Shown here in pieces: positions 16,969 through 25,489 of a stretch of 64,000 nucleotides of DNA. A model generated the notes under the pieces. It was not told where the DNA came from, did not search any database, and saw only the letters and a program-made list of their open reading frames with translations. Each line of letters begins with the position of its first letter. Position 1 is the first letter of the stretch. Both the position numbers and the translations under genes were made by a program. Source of the DNA: Bacteroidota bacterium (GTDB taxonomy: Bacteria > Bacteroidota > Bacteroidia > Flavobacteriales > Flavobacteriaceae); the NCBI GenBank assembly GCA_023387965.1, contig JAEWHE010000015.1:186001-250000 (forward strand), read 5' to 3'.

Positions 16969-19221
16969 TTATTTTATTTTAAATCGAATTCCTGCATAAT
17001 ACATCTGACCAAAAATAGGCGCATAGATGATAGAACTATCAAATGTTGTTCCAAACGGATTTTCCGCTCCTAAAATCGCTTTTTCTTGTTTGTAATTCCC
17101 AATGTTTTCGCCACCTACATACACTTCAAACACAGACGAAAAAGTTCTGGTAATTTGAGCGTTCATCAGCGAAAACGAAGGTGAATATTCATCAAAACGA
17201 TCATTTGCAGGATTTGTTGCCGTGTTCGGAAGCCTTTGTTCGCCTAACCAATTATAGGTGAAATCAAAACGCCACTGTTTTCCTTTGTCGCCAATGTGCG
17301 TTTCGTAGGCCAAATTTGCAAAAAATCTATGTTTGGCCTGCAACGGACGTTCAAAATTTCCGCTTAAATAATCGGTTTGAATGTCGTAATATTTGTAAGC
17401 TGTTCTTAAATTAAGATGTGTCGCCAATTCGTAATTAAATTCTGCCTGAAAACTGTTTGCAAACGATTTTCCACTCAAATTATAAAAAACAACTTGTTGC
17501 GGACTTCGGAACACATCTACAACTGCTTGATTCTGAAAATCAGTTCGATACAAATCTACGCTAACTTCTGCAGAACGGTTGAAAAGCGTGAAACCTTGCA
17601 AGAAGCTCAAGCCGTAATTCCAAGCAATTTCAGCATCTAAACCATAAATTTTTCCAGAATTGTTTACGATGTCAAACACACGTGAACTGGCAAAAAGATT
17701 CTGATTTTCGGCAAAAATATTCGCGGAACGTTTTCCTCTTCCGGCAGAAGCACGAAGCACACCTTTTTCCCACGGATTGTATCGCATGTGCAAACGTGGC
17801 GTGAAAAAAGTTCCCAAACGGTTGTGGTTGTCAATCCTCGCGCCAGCAACCAAACTGAAATTATCGGTATTGTCGTATGTATATTCGAAAAAAGCGCCAA
17901 CAGAATTATCAATTCGGTTGAAATCACGGTTGATGTTTGAAACCGTAACCATTTCATCGTATTTATCGTAAGTGAAATTAATTCCAGCGGCAAATTTATT
18001 CAACGTGTTGGTAATGATGGAGTTGAAAATTAAATTCGAATAAAAACTTTGCTGATTGATATCGTATTGATTCAGCCCGAAATACGAATCTTGGTCATGA
18101 CCGTTTAAAGCGGCTTGAAAACCAATGCTTTGGTACGGAATTTCTGGGAAAACATATCCAAGTTTCGCAGAAACGTCATAACGTTGCGTTTTAATTTCCG
18201 AACCCCAGAAATTTGTGGTCAATTTGTCGCGATCCTTGTCGAAATCAATTTCTCCGGTTTGTTTTGTATCGTTTAAATAGCGCAAATTGATGAAACTTAC
18301 CCAACCTTTTTCCAAGTTGGAATATTGCCAACGGTTCATCACATTGATTTGTTTTCCAAGCGGGTTATCCAAAAAACCATCGTCGTTCATGTCATTTTTT
18401 GAGACACGCGCGTTTCCGTGAAGAAATAAACTCGAACTCCATTTGTCCGAAATTTTTTTGTTGAAATGTGTGTTCAATTCAAATCGACTATCGGTTGAAC
18501 CGTAAGCGTTCAGGAAAAACGGAATATCGTCGTGAGGCTTGATGATTTCTGCATTGATTTGTCCCGAAATGCTTTCGAAACCATTTACAACAGAACCCGC
18601 TCCTTTGGTAATTTGGATGCTTTCCACCCAAGTTCCAGGCGTGAAGGAAAGTCCGTAAGCTTGCGAAGCGCCTCGAACCGACGGAATATTTTCTTCCGTG
18701 ATTAACAAGTACGGACTCGTCAATCCGAGCATTTTAATCTGCTTGGTTCCCGTCAATGCATCAGAAAAATTTACGTCGATGGAAGGGTTGGTCTCGAAAC
18801 TTTCGGCCAAATTACAACAAGCCGCTTTCAACAGTTCCTTGCTGGACATATTGGTCACGTTTTGCGTTTGCAGATACGATTTCTGCAGACTTTTGCGTTC
18901 TTTCGCCACTACAATTTCGTCCAAAGTCGTTTCCTGACGCAAAGAATGATTGATATAATTCGATGAGGTAACTTCAATCGTATCTGTAGAAAACCCGACG
19001 AAATTGATTTTCAGGAATTTGTTTTCAGTTGAAAAAGGAAGCGAGAATTCGCCATTTTCGTTGGTAACTGTTCCAATTTCGGAATCAAGCCACTGAACAG
19101 AAGCACCAATTAATGGCGGGTTTCCGGTAGTTGCTTCCGTAATTTTCCCCGAGATTTTTTCTTGTGAAAAACTCATTTGCGTTAACAAAAATGCAACTAA
19201 CGCATAAAAATATTTAGGCAT
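16969..19221 (-). CDS. TonB-dependent receptor, probable copper/metal type
   Basis: A 750-residue outer-membrane receptor with signal peptide MPKYFYALVAFLLTQMSFSQ. A carboxypeptidase-regulatory-like beta domain follows (about residues 20-105, GKITEATTGNPPLIGASVQW). The plug starts near MSSKELLKAACCNLAESFE, and a 22-strand-type barrel ends in AGIRFKIK. The double Cys in the plug (AACCNLAESF) is a feature of this Bacteroidota subgroup, which usually lies beside HMA and HYC_CC_PP genes. Metal transport is therefore inferred from context and not from a known substrate. It is the middle gene of the trio 16578-19712. Confidence 0.9.
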   Translation of the reverse strand: MPKYFYALVAFLLTQMSFSQEKISGKITEATTGNPPLIGASVQWLDSEIGTVTNENGEFSLPFSTENKFLKINFVGFSTDTIEVTSSNYINHSLRQETTLDEIVVAKERKSLQKSYLQTQNVTNMSSKELLKAACCNLAESFETNPSIDVNFSDALTGTKQIKMLGLTSPYLLITEENIPSVRGASQAYGLSFTPGTWVESIQITKGAGSVVNGFESISGQINAEIIKPHDDIPFFLNAYGSTDSRFELNTHFNKKISDKWSSSLFLHGNARVSKNDMNDDGFLDNPLGKQINVMNRWQYSNLEKGWVSFINLRYLNDTKQTGEIDFDKDRDKLTTNFWGSEIKTQRYDVSAKLGYVFPEIPYQSIGFQAALNGHDQDSYFGLNQYDINQQSFYSNLIFNSIITNTLNKFAAGINFTYDKYDEMVTVSNINRDFNRIDNSVGAFFEYTYDNTDNFSLVAGARIDNHNRLGTFFTPRLHMRYNPWEKGVLRASAGRGKRSANIFAENQNLFASSRVFDIVNNSGKIYGLDAEIAWNYGLSFLQGFTLFNRSAEVSVDLYRTDFQNQAVVDVFRSPQQVVFYNLSGKSFANSFQAEFNYELATHLNLRTAYKYYDIQTDYLSGNFERPLQAKHRFFANLAYETHIGDKGKQWRFDFTYNWLGEQRLPNTATNPANDRFDEYSPSFSLMNAQITRTFSSVFEVYVGGENIGNYKQEKAILGAENPFGTTFDSSIIYAPIFGQMYYAGIRFKIK

Positions 19222-19289
19222 AAAAAATGATTTAATGTTAGTGATAATAGGGAAAACAAGCGTTTTCCTTCATGTTCAAAAACAAAAAA

Positions 19290-19712
19290 TTAGGCGTAAA
19301 AAATATATTGAGAATACAGTTTGAAAAGCGGTGGCGCGTTTGCGTCACAGCAATAATTATTTTTTTGTTCGAAGACAACCTCCGGCTGAAATTCAAAAAC
19401 CAAAGGTTTCCAGTCGAATGTGTTGATTGCGTGGTCAATTTCAAGCGAAAAAGTTTTGGTAACTACTTCGGGAGCTTTCTTTTTAAGCTCCACTTTTTTG
19501 TCCGAACAACATTTTTTGTGGTCATCCGTTGGCGTTCCACAACATTTATCGTCCGATTTTTTTCCTTTTTTTCCACAAGTTTCTTCCGTTTTGTAGGAAG
19601 CGGAAATAGAAGCCAATTTTCCTTCACAGAAATGCGCACTAAAAGCAAATCCCGAGCTGGAAAGCAGCAGGAAAAAAGCTAAAAGTAAAGCGGTGCCTTT
19701 TTTGAAACGCAT
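19290..19712 (-). CDS. HYC_CC_PP family exported protein
   Basis: A 140-residue protein matching the HYC_CC_PP pattern. It has a signal-like N-terminus (GTALLLAFFLLLSSSGFAFS) and then AHFCEGKLAS in place of the eponymous HYC. Cys-Cys pairs follow in KCCGTP and KCCSDKK, and a prolific Lys-rich stretch precedes the C-terminal beta region with EYQPEVV-like sequence and a CCDANAPP motif. The cysteine content (eight or more) suggests soft-metal binding, though the family has no proven function. It is the first gene of the operon with the TonB receptor and the HMA protein. Confidence 0.85.
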   Translation of the reverse strand: MRFKKGTALLLAFFLLLSSSGFAFSAHFCEGKLASISASYKTEETCGKKGKKSDDKCCGTPTDDHKKCCSDKKVELKKKAPEVVTKTFSLEIDHAINTFDWKPLVFEFQPEVVFEQKNNYCCDANAPPLFKLYSQYIFYA

Positions 19713-19775
19713 TGGAAATTAAATTGTTCGGAACAAATGTATAAAAAAATCATTAGGGCAAGCCGTTTGAAAAAG

Positions 19776-20216
19776 TTATTTTTCTCCTATTTTTTTCTGA
19801 TAATAAAATGCAGGAAGGAACAAAAGCGCAAATATCGGCTGGATCAAAAACCTTCTAACGTAGAACAGAAACGAGTTCTGTGGTATTTCGGCGGAAGCCA
19901 AAATAAAAAAGGCAGAAATCAAAATGACGAAAAATACCGATAGCAAAACACCGGCAAACTTTGTCAGCCCTTTGTCTTTAAAGATTGTTTGAACCAATAA
20001 CAATGTAATGACAGAATTTAAGAAATATCGAAAAAGCAACGAGAAAAATAGTTTCAAGCTATCAAATTCGGGATATGTTTTTTTTGAAAAATCTCCTTTG
20101 AAATAATCGGAAAAAGGATCGTAAAACGAAGATTCAAACAGACGAATTACTGCAAAAAGCGCAATCAAAAATACGCTAAAGCTGATTTCTTTCCAGTATT
20201 TACGAAGACTTTGCAT
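19776..20216 (-). CDS. exosortase F system-associated membrane protein
   Basis: This 146-residue polytopic protein matches the small family that sits next to XrtF in flavobacteria. About four hydrophobic segments are visible (for example SFSVFLIALFAVIRLFESSF near the start and LSVFFVILISAFFILASAEI in the middle). The ATG at 20216 overlaps the end of xrtF by 17 bp, indicating tight coupling. The frame extends further upstream inside xrtF, but this is the first start giving a family-like N-terminus (MQSLRKYWKEISF). Function unknown, presumably it supports XrtF. Confidence 0.87.
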   Translation of the reverse strand: MQSLRKYWKEISFSVFLIALFAVIRLFESSFYDPFSDYFKGDFSKKTYPEFDSLKLFFSLLFRYFLNSVITLLLVQTIFKDKGLTKFAGVLLSVFFVILISAFFILASAEIPQNSFLFYVRRFLIQPIFALLFLPAFYYQKKIGEK

Positions 20217-20742
20217 GATCGGAAAATTTTTGAACCCACAACACCCAAAGCAAAAAAACCACACCGTAAATAAACAGCGGGAAAATTACGCCATGAAGCA
20301 AATGTTCGTATTCGGGATAATTTTTTAGGGCGATAACCAATAGCGCAATTCGTAAAATATTCAAAATGTGAATAATTGCGATTCCAGCAACAATATATAA
20401 TAAGGTAGTTTTTAATTTTCCTTTGAAAGCGATTACAAACGCCACAAAAAGAATCATTACGCTAACCGCGTTGCAACCTTCAATGATTCTGGCCAAATAA
20501 ATATTGTCTAAAAAAAGTTTTACGCAAGGTTCGGTTTCGTGAACCGCAATGGCAGAATTTCTTCCGAACAACTGAAGCAGCGAATGAGTTTGTTGTGCTA
20601 CAAATTGCGTGATTCCGTCCGGTTTGTCTTCATCAAATTGGCTTAAATAGCCATGATAAACCAACGCCAAAAGTAAATACGTGCCGAAAAATTTCAGCAG
20701 AAACATAAAAAACGCGCGGTATTGGACGAAGTATTTTTTCAA
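20200..20742 (-). CDS. xrtF: exosortase XrtF
   Basis: Exosortases are membrane transpeptidase-like enzymes that process proteins carrying a C-terminal sorting signal. The ~180-residue protein has several membrane helices. It keeps the three catalytic elements in order: Cys in EGCNAVSVMILF, Arg in LNILRIALLVIA and His in EHLLHGVIFPLFI. I place the start at a TTG (20742) because LKKYFVQYRAFFMFLLKFF looks like the family N-terminus. An ATG at 20706 is the alternative and would leave a 44-nt leader behind the TAGTTTTG element at 20757-20764. It is coupled to the XrtF-associated gene. No protein with an obvious XrtF sorting tail is visible in this window. Confidence 0.88.
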   Translation of the reverse strand: MKKYFVQYRAFFMFLLKFFGTYLLLALVYHGYLSQFDEDKPDGITQFVAQQTHSLLQLFGRNSAIAVHETEPCVKLFLDNIYLARIIEGCNAVSVMILFVAFVIAFKGKLKTTLLYIVAGIAIIHILNILRIALLVIALKNYPEYEHLLHGVIFPLFIYGVVFLLWVLWVQKFSDHAKSS

Positions 20743-20790
20743 AAGATTATTTTTAACAAAACTATACAATTTTGTCTTTTGGCAATTAAA

Positions 20791-20798
20791 TACTTTTG
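20791..20798 (+). promoter_or_regulatory. TAnnTTTG -7 element of the GAF gene
   Basis: TACTTTTG lies 18 bp upstream of the ATG at 20816, so the leader would be very short. TTTG at 20771-20774 could be the upstream element, with a shorter than usual spacer. Confidence 0.4.
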
Positions 20799-20815
20799 TA
20801 ATTAAATTATCAATA

Positions 20816-21271
20816 ATGACTTTTGAAGAACTGAAGCCTAAAGTGCTCGACATTTTACAACACGAAAATATACTTCGCGACGAAAAACTCCTACAAGTTT
20901 GCCATTTGCTTAAAGACAACATCGATTATTACGACTGGGTTGGATTTTATTTTAGAAACGGTGACAAGGAAGAACTAATTTTAGGGCCGTATGCTGGCGA
21001 ACCAACTGATCATACCACGATTCCGTTTGGGAAAGGAATTTGCGGACAAGTGGCGGTTTCCAACCAAAATTTTGTGGTTCCAGATGTGAAAGCGCAAGAC
21101 AATTACATCGCATGTAGCATGACGGTAAAGTCGGAAATTGTGGTGCCGATGTTTGTGGACGGAAAAAATATCGGTCAGATTGATATCGACTCGAATGTGT
21201 TGGATCCGTTTAGCGATCAGGACGAACGTTTTCTGGAATTTGTCAACGAGGAAATCGCGAAACTTTTTTAA
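20816..21271 (+). CDS. GAF domain protein (free-methionine-R-sulfoxide reductase type)
   Basis: A 151-residue single-GAF protein, start ATG 20816 (MTFEELKPKVLDIL). The frame is open further upstream but that part has no family-like sequence. The fold contains YYDWVGFYFRNGD, the LGPYAGEPT turn, GKGICGQVAV (Cys about residue 77) and NYIACSMTVKSEIVVPM (Cys about residue 101). Both cysteines match those used in free methionine-(R)-sulfoxide reductases (fRMsr), so reduction of free Met-R-sulfoxide with thioredoxin is the likely activity. It is divergent from xrtF and followed by its own terminator. Confidence 0.85.
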   Translation: MTFEELKPKVLDILQHENILRDEKLLQVCHLLKDNIDYYDWVGFYFRNGDKEELILGPYAGEPTDHTTIPFGKGICGQVAVSNQNFVVPDVKAQDNYIACSMTVKSEIVVPMFVDGKNIGQIDIDSNVLDPFSDQDERFLEFVNEEIAKLF

Positions 21272-21280
21272 AAAAAAACA

Positions 21281-21312
21281 TAAAACCTAAAGCCAAAAGT
21301 TTTAGGTTTTTT
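21281..21312 (+). terminator. terminator after the GAF gene
   Basis: The inverted repeat AAAACCTAAA / TTTTAGGTTTT is followed by T-rich sequence. It lies 10 bp after the stop codon. Confidence 0.75.
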
Positions 21313-21317
21313 AATTT

Positions 21318-22145
21318 ATGCAAAATATGAAAAACAGAATGTTGCTCCAATTAATTGCCTTGCTTACGATTTTTTCCGTGAATGCACAGGATTACAAAAC
21401 CATTTCCAACATTAATTATTACGAAGGGAAAATGGACGAATACCAAAAAAGCCAATGCAAGCTCGATTTTTATTATCCCTCGGATAAAAAAGATTTTGCC
21501 ACCATAATTTGGTTGCATGGCGGAGGAATCACGGGTGGAAAAAAAGAAATTCCGCCAGCGTTGATGAACAAAGGTTATGCAATTGTGGGTGTCGGTTATC
21601 GGCTTTCGCCAAAAGTGAAAGCGCCAGCATATATTGAAGATGCCGCGGCCGCGATTTCTTGGGTGTTTAAAAATGTGGAAAAATACGGCGGAAGCAAAAA
21701 ACTGATTTTCGTTTCGGGGCATTCTGCTGGAGCTTATTTGGGAATGATGGCGACTTTTGACAAAAAATATTTGAAGAAACACAACATAGACGCGAACGAT
21801 GTGGCAGGATTGATTCCGTTTAGCGGACAAGCCGTCACGCATTTTACGGTGAGAAAAGAAAAAGGTTTAGGCGAACTGCAACCTATTATAGACGAATATT
21901 CGCCGTTGTTTTTTGTTCGAAAAGATTTGCCACCGTTGTTGTTGATTACGGGCGATCGTGAGTTGGAAATTATGGGCCGTTACGAAGAAAACGCCTATTT
22001 GGCAAGAATGATGAAATTGACAAAACACGAAAATACCACGTTATACGAACTAGATGGTTTTGACCACGGCGCGATGGCAGAACCTGGCTTTCCGTTATTG
22101 TTGAAAGAAGTGAGGCAACGGAGTGAAGTTATTAGAAGAGAGTGA
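21318..22145 (+). CDS. exported alpha/beta hydrolase
   Basis: A 275-residue esterase/lipase-like hydrolase with a signal peptide (NRMLLQLIALLTIFSVNAQ). The oxyanion motif is WLHGGGITGG (HGGG, about residues 70-73), the nucleophile elbow is SGHSAGAYLG (Ser about 139), and likely acid and His residues are near GDRELEIM and DGFDHGAMAEPG. This is the BD-FAE / hormone-sensitive-lipase-like layout. The substrate is unknown and it is probably periplasmic. The gene is followed by repeat copy A. Confidence 0.87.
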   Translation: MQNMKNRMLLQLIALLTIFSVNAQDYKTISNINYYEGKMDEYQKSQCKLDFYYPSDKKDFATIIWLHGGGITGGKKEIPPALMNKGYAIVGVGYRLSPKVKAPAYIEDAAAAISWVFKNVEKYGGSKKLIFVSGHSAGAYLGMMATFDKKYLKKHNIDANDVAGLIPFSGQAVTHFTVRKEKGLGELQPIIDEYSPLFFVRKDLPPLLLITGDRELEIMGRYEENAYLARMMKLTKHENTTLYELDGFDHGAMAEPGFPLLLKEVRQRSEVIRRE

Positions 22146-22209
22146 CTAGTAATTAGTAATTGGTGAAAAGTTTGGAATTTGGAATTTTTTTATTGGGATT
22201 TCCCGTTGT

Positions 22210-22367
22210 AGCCCTGTCCCGACGCTTCGGGAGCAGCGGAAAGCCCGGAGTTTCAAAAATTTATTTTTGTTGACGCAAAAGAGCGACTCCCGAAACTTCG
22301 GGAGTCGCTCTTTTGTGGCTTACAAAAATTATTTTTGAAGCGAGGACTTGTAGCGGAAAGCAGGATT
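22210..22367 (-). repeat. repeat family 1, copy A
   Basis: A full-length 158-bp element in inverted orientation relative to copy B. The inner hairpin is perfect: CAAAAGAGCGACTCCCGAA, a 2-nt loop, and its exact complement (22276-22315, 19 bp). AGCGGAAAGC direct repeats flank the core (22236-22245 and 22352-22361). A small CCCGACGCTTCGGG hairpin (22218-22231) marks one end. It fills most of the gap between the hydrolase gene and the rplU promoter. No open reading frame of protein-like character is seen. Confidence 0.85.
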
Positions 22368-22420
22368 GGCTTCTTAAAAAAATCAACTCGAATAAATAGG
22401 GAAAAGTTTTATTTAATGGC

Positions 22421-22450
22421 TTGCGGGATAAATAAATAGTTGTATATTTG
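22421..22450 (+). promoter_or_regulatory. promoter of rplU-rpmA
   Basis: TTG at 22421-22423 and TATATTTG at 22443-22450, separated by 19 bp, give a near-consensus Bacteroidota housekeeping promoter. It lies 32 bp upstream of the rplU start. Confidence 0.75.
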
Positions 22451-22481
22451 CAACCTTAAAAATTAACTAAACATTATTGTT

Positions 22482-22901
22482 ATGTACGCAATCGTAGAGA
22501 TAGCAGGGCAACAATTTAAAGTAAGCAAAGACTTAAAGGTTTATGTTCACCGTTTGGCTGACAAAGAAGGAGATGCAATTTCTTTTGCAAAAGTTCTTTT
22601 GTTGGATGATAACGGAAGCGTAACTTTAGGCGCCCCGGCTGTAGAAGGTGCTTCTGTTGAAGCTAAAGTTTTACAACACCTTCAAGGAGACAAAGTTATT
22701 GTTTTCAAAAAGAAAAGAAGAAAAGGTTACAAAAAGAAAAATGGTCACCGTCAAGCTTTGACGCAAATCCAAATTTCTGGAATTGTAGCTCCAGGTGCTA
22801 AGAAAGCTGCTGCTAAAAAAGAAGCTGCTCCTACAACTGAAGAGGCTGAAGCTCCAAAGAAAAAAGTAGCTAAAGCTAAAAAAGAAGATACTCAAGAATA
22901 A
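22482..22901 (+). CDS. rplU: 50S ribosomal protein L21
   Basis: L21 binds 23S rRNA in the large subunit. The first ~103 residues are the conserved protein (MYAIVEIAGQQFKV, then KKKRRKGYKKKNGHRQ). The protein has a further ~35-residue Ala/Lys/Glu-rich tail from about GAKKAAAKKEAAP, so the total is 139 residues against about 103 in E. coli. Such tails are common in Bacteroidota L21. It heads an operon with rpmA (24 bp gap). Confidence 0.97.
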   Translation: MYAIVEIAGQQFKVSKDLKVYVHRLADKEGDAISFAKVLLLDDNGSVTLGAPAVEGASVEAKVLQHLQGDKVIVFKKKRRKGYKKKNGHRQALTQIQISGIVAPGAKKAAAKKEAAPTTEEAEAPKKKVAKAKKEDTQE

Positions 22902-22925
22902 TTAACATTTAAAAACTTATACGTC

Positions 22926-23186
22926 ATGGCTCACAAGAAAGGTGTCGGTAGTTCCAAGAATGGTAGAGAATCAGAATCGAAACGTTTAGGTGTTAAGATT
23001 TATGGTGGTCAAGCTGCAATTGCTGGAAACATCATCGTTAGACAAAGAGGTTCTAAACACAATCCAGGTGAAAACGTTTACATGGGTAAAGATCATACTT
23101 TACATGCAAAAGTTGACGGAATTGTGAAGTTCCAGAAAAAAGGAGACAACAAATCTTTTGTTTCTATTCTTCCATTTGAAGCTTAA
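22926..23186 (+). CDS. rpmA: 50S ribosomal protein L27
   Basis: The 86-residue L27 starts MAHKKGVGSSKNGRESESKR, with the flexible N-terminal tail that reaches the peptidyl-transferase centre. The GNIIVRQRG core and a normal C-terminus are present. There is no N-terminal cleavage extension of the Firmicutes type. It is second in the rplU operon and is followed by a strong terminator. Confidence 0.97.
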   Translation: MAHKKGVGSSKNGRESESKRLGVKIYGGQAAIAGNIIVRQRGSKHNPGENVYMGKDHTLHAKVDGIVKFQKKGDNKSFVSILPFEA

Positions 23187-23206
23187 GAAATAAGATTTAT
23201 CTGATA

Positions 23207-23232
23207 GAATCCCGATTTTTTCGGGATTTTTT
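23207..23232 (+). terminator. terminator after rpmA
   Basis: AATCCCG / CGGGATT with a T-rich loop, then a run of T residues. Confidence 0.85.
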
Positions 23233-23260
23233 TATGGAATAAAATGAAATTGGGCAATAA

Positions 23261-23282
23261 AAATCCTGCCGAAGCAGGATTC
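23261..23282 (-). terminator. terminator of the minus-strand lipoprotein gene
   Basis: AATCCTGC / GCAGGATT (23262-23281) with a 4-nt loop, followed on the minus strand by TTTTTATTG. It lies about 30 bp after the stop of the lipoprotein gene. Confidence 0.8.
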
Positions 23283-23309
23283 TCATTTCATAGCAATTGG
23301 GTTTTGGTC

Positions 23310-23792
23310 TTAGTTTACTTTAGCTTTGTCTAAAGCTTTGTTGTACTCAGACTTTACGTTTTCTTGTGCTTTTTTAGCAGATTCGTTGATGTTAGCTTTT
23401 GCTTTGTCAGCTGATTCTTGAACATCAGTTTTTGCTTTTGAAGCTGCATCTTTAATGTCTTGGTTTGCTTCTTTAGCTTCTTCTACAATTTTATCAGTTG
23501 CAGAGTTTACGCCGTTTTTGGTAGCTTCCCAAGCTGCTCTCGCGTTATCAACTGCAGCTTGAGCGATTTTTTCAGCTTCTTTATCACCTTTAGCTTTAGC
23601 TTCTGCCAATTGAACTTCAGCAGCATCTAATTTTGCTTTAGCTTCGTCGCTTAAACCAACGTTAGTATCAGTTGTAACAGTTGTTTCTGTAACGTTACCT
23701 TCTGCATCAACAGTTGTAACTTTTTCCTCTTTTTTACAAGAAGTAGCCATTAGCATTCCGCATACCGCTACTGAAAGCATGATTTTTTTCAT
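23310..23792 (-). CDS. Ala/Lys-rich helical lipoprotein
   Basis: A 160-residue lipoprotein: signal MKKIMLSVAVCGMLMATSCKK with the lipobox Cys at residue 19. After a short Thr/Val-rich stretch (TVDAEGNVTETTVTTDTNV) the rest is a long amphipathic helix rich in Ala, Lys, Glu and Asp. It has repeated units such as KAKTDVQESADKAKANINES that resemble apolipoprotein or LEA-like 11-mers. Family members are common in flavobacteria without a known role, and an envelope or stress function is plausible but unproven. A TACATTTG element lies upstream at 23820-23827 on the same strand. Confidence 0.85.
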   Translation of the reverse strand: MKKIMLSVAVCGMLMATSCKKEEKVTTVDAEGNVTETTVTTDTNVGLSDEAKAKLDAAEVQLAEAKAKGDKEAEKIAQAAVDNARAAWEATKNGVNSATDKIVEEAKEANQDIKDAASKAKTDVQESADKAKANINESAKKAQENVKSEYNKALDKAKVN

Positions 23793-23869
23793 TTTTGTTT
23801 TTGTGTTTAAAATTTGTTACAAATGTATAATAAAAACCATGCCAAAGTTTTTTTTAACAGGTTTTTTGA

Positions 23870-23945
23870 AAGTAAGGAGTGAAAAGTGAGAAAAGAAAAT
23901 AGAGAAAAGAAAATAGAGAAAAGAGTAAAGACTGAGGACACAAAA
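23870..23945. repeat. purine-rich word repeats
   Basis: Repeated GAAAATAGAGAAAAGA units (two close copies, 23895-23925) in the gap between the lipoprotein gene and ahcY. No coding potential. Confidence 0.5.
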
Positions 23946-23962
23946 ACAATTCACTACAAAAA

Positions 23963-23995
23963 AAATACCCCTGCGATTTCTGCAAGGGTATTTTC
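23963..23995 (-). terminator. terminator after ahcY
   Basis: AATACCC / GGGTATT with an inner CTGC/GCAA part-stem, followed on the minus strand by T residues (A-run at 23955-23964 on the plus strand). Confidence 0.75.
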
Positions 23996-24049
23996 AGTAT
24001 AAATTAAAACTGAAAGATTCTCAATTCAAAATCCAAAATCTTCGATCAA

Positions 24050-25366
24050 TTAGTATCTGTAATATTCTGGTTTAAACGGGCCTTCTACTTCAACACCAAT
24101 GTAAGCCGCTTGGTCTTCTCTCAAAGTTTCCAATTCAACTCCCAATTTCGCCAAATGCAATGCAGCTACTTTTTCATCTAAATGTTTTGGCAACATGTAC
24201 ACTTCATTTTTGTAAGCGGCACTGTTTTTCCATAATTCGATTTGAGCCAAAGTTTGGTTCGTGAACGAGTTACTCATTACAAAACTTGGGTGACCCGTAG
24301 CACAACCAAGGTTTACCAAACGACCTTCTGCCAAAATAATGATGTCGTTTCCAGCAATTGTATATTTGTCAACCTGAGGTTTGATTTCAACTTTTGAAGC
24401 GCCGTGGTTTTTGTTCAACCAAGCCATGTCGATTTCATTATCAAAGTGACCGATGTTGCAAACAACAGTCTTATCTTTCATTTTTTCGAAATGCTCACCA
24501 AGAACAATATCTTTGTTTCCAGTAGTCGTGATGATGATATCTGCGTTAGCAATTACCGTGTTCAGTTTTTTCACTTCATAACCGTCCATTGCCGCTTGAA
24601 GCGCACAAATTGGGTCGATTTCAGTAACTGTTACAATAGAACCAGCACCTCTAAAAGAAGCAGCAGTTCCTTTTCCAACGTCACCGTATCCGCACACTAC
24701 CACTCTTTTTCCAGCCAACATCAAGTCGGTCGCACGACGAACTGCATCAACAGCCGATTCTTTACAACCGTATTTGTTGTCAAATTTCGATTTTGTAACC
24801 GAATCATTAACGTTAATCGCAGGCATTGGCAAAGTTCCAGCTTTCATTCTTTCGTAAAGTCTGTGAACACCAGTAGTCGTTTCTTCAGAAAGGCCTTTGA
24901 TTCCAGCAACCAATTCTGGGTAACGGTCAATAACCATATTAGTCAAATCTCCACCATCGTCCAAAATCATATTTAACGGCTGACGATCTTCTCCAAAGAA
25001 CAAAGTCTGCTCGATACACCAGTCAAAAGACTCTTCGTCAAGACCTTTCCAAGCATAAACCTGAATACCAGCAGCAGCAATGGCAGCAGCAGCCTGATCT
25101 TGCGTAGAAAAAATATTACAAGAAGACCAAGTAACTTCTGCTCCAAGAGCAATCAAAGTTTCAATCAAAACTGCAGTTTGAATCGTCATGTGAAGACAAC
25201 CTGCAATTCTAGCACCTTTCAACGGTTGCTCATCTTTATATTCAGCTCTCAAAGCCATCAAACCTGGCATTTCAGCTTCCGCCAATTCAATCTCTTTTCT
25301 TCCCCAAGCCGCTAGCGAAATGTCTTTTACTTTGTAAGCCACAAAAGGTAATGTCGTTGTACTCAT
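24050..25366 (-). CDS. ahcY: adenosylhomocysteinase
   Basis: AhcY splits S-adenosylhomocysteine into adenosine and homocysteine and so sustains methylation. The 438-residue cytosolic, NAD-dependent enzyme is complete. It has the N-terminal PFVAYKVKDISLAAWGRKEI, the substrate-binding region LKGARIAGCLHMTIQTAVLI, the NAD site VVCGYGDVGKGTAASF, and the C-terminal EGPFKPEYYRY that reaches into a neighbouring subunit. No operon partner. The upstream gap carries repeat copy B. Confidence 0.97.
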   Translation of the reverse strand: MSTTTLPFVAYKVKDISLAAWGRKEIELAEAEMPGLMALRAEYKDEQPLKGARIAGCLHMTIQTAVLIETLIALGAEVTWSSCNIFSTQDQAAAAIAAAGIQVYAWKGLDEESFDWCIEQTLFFGEDRQPLNMILDDGGDLTNMVIDRYPELVAGIKGLSEETTTGVHRLYERMKAGTLPMPAINVNDSVTKSKFDNKYGCKESAVDAVRRATDLMLAGKRVVVCGYGDVGKGTAASFRGAGSIVTVTEIDPICALQAAMDGYEVKKLNTVIANADIIITTTGNKDIVLGEHFEKMKDKTVVCNIGHFDNEIDMAWLNKNHGASKVEIKPQVDKYTIAGNDIIILAEGRLVNLGCATGHPSFVMSNSFTNQTLAQIELWKNSAAYKNEVYMLPKHLDEKVAALHLAKLGVELETLREDQAAYIGVEVEGPFKPEYYRY

Positions 25367-25489
25367 CTATTTTTCTATATTTGTATTATCAAAATTTTTG
25401 CAAATTTACGGAATTACTTTCTATTAAAATAATCGCAAAATTTAATTTAAGGATAGTTTAATACCGCATAAGTTTTTGAATATGAAGCT

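Noticed and set aside
20681..20815. 45-residue extension of the GAF protein
   Set aside because: It lies over the start and promoter of the divergent xrtF gene, and the conserved domain begins right after ATG 20816.
22276..22315. simple Rho-independent terminator of the hydrolase gene
   Set aside because: The stem is 131 bp after the stop and is an internal part of a 158-bp element with other copies in the window, so the repeat explains it better, although it may still terminate transcription.
22261..22320. CRISPR array or attachment site
   Set aside because: There is no regularly spaced set of direct repeats with unique spacers, and no cas or integrase gene is present.
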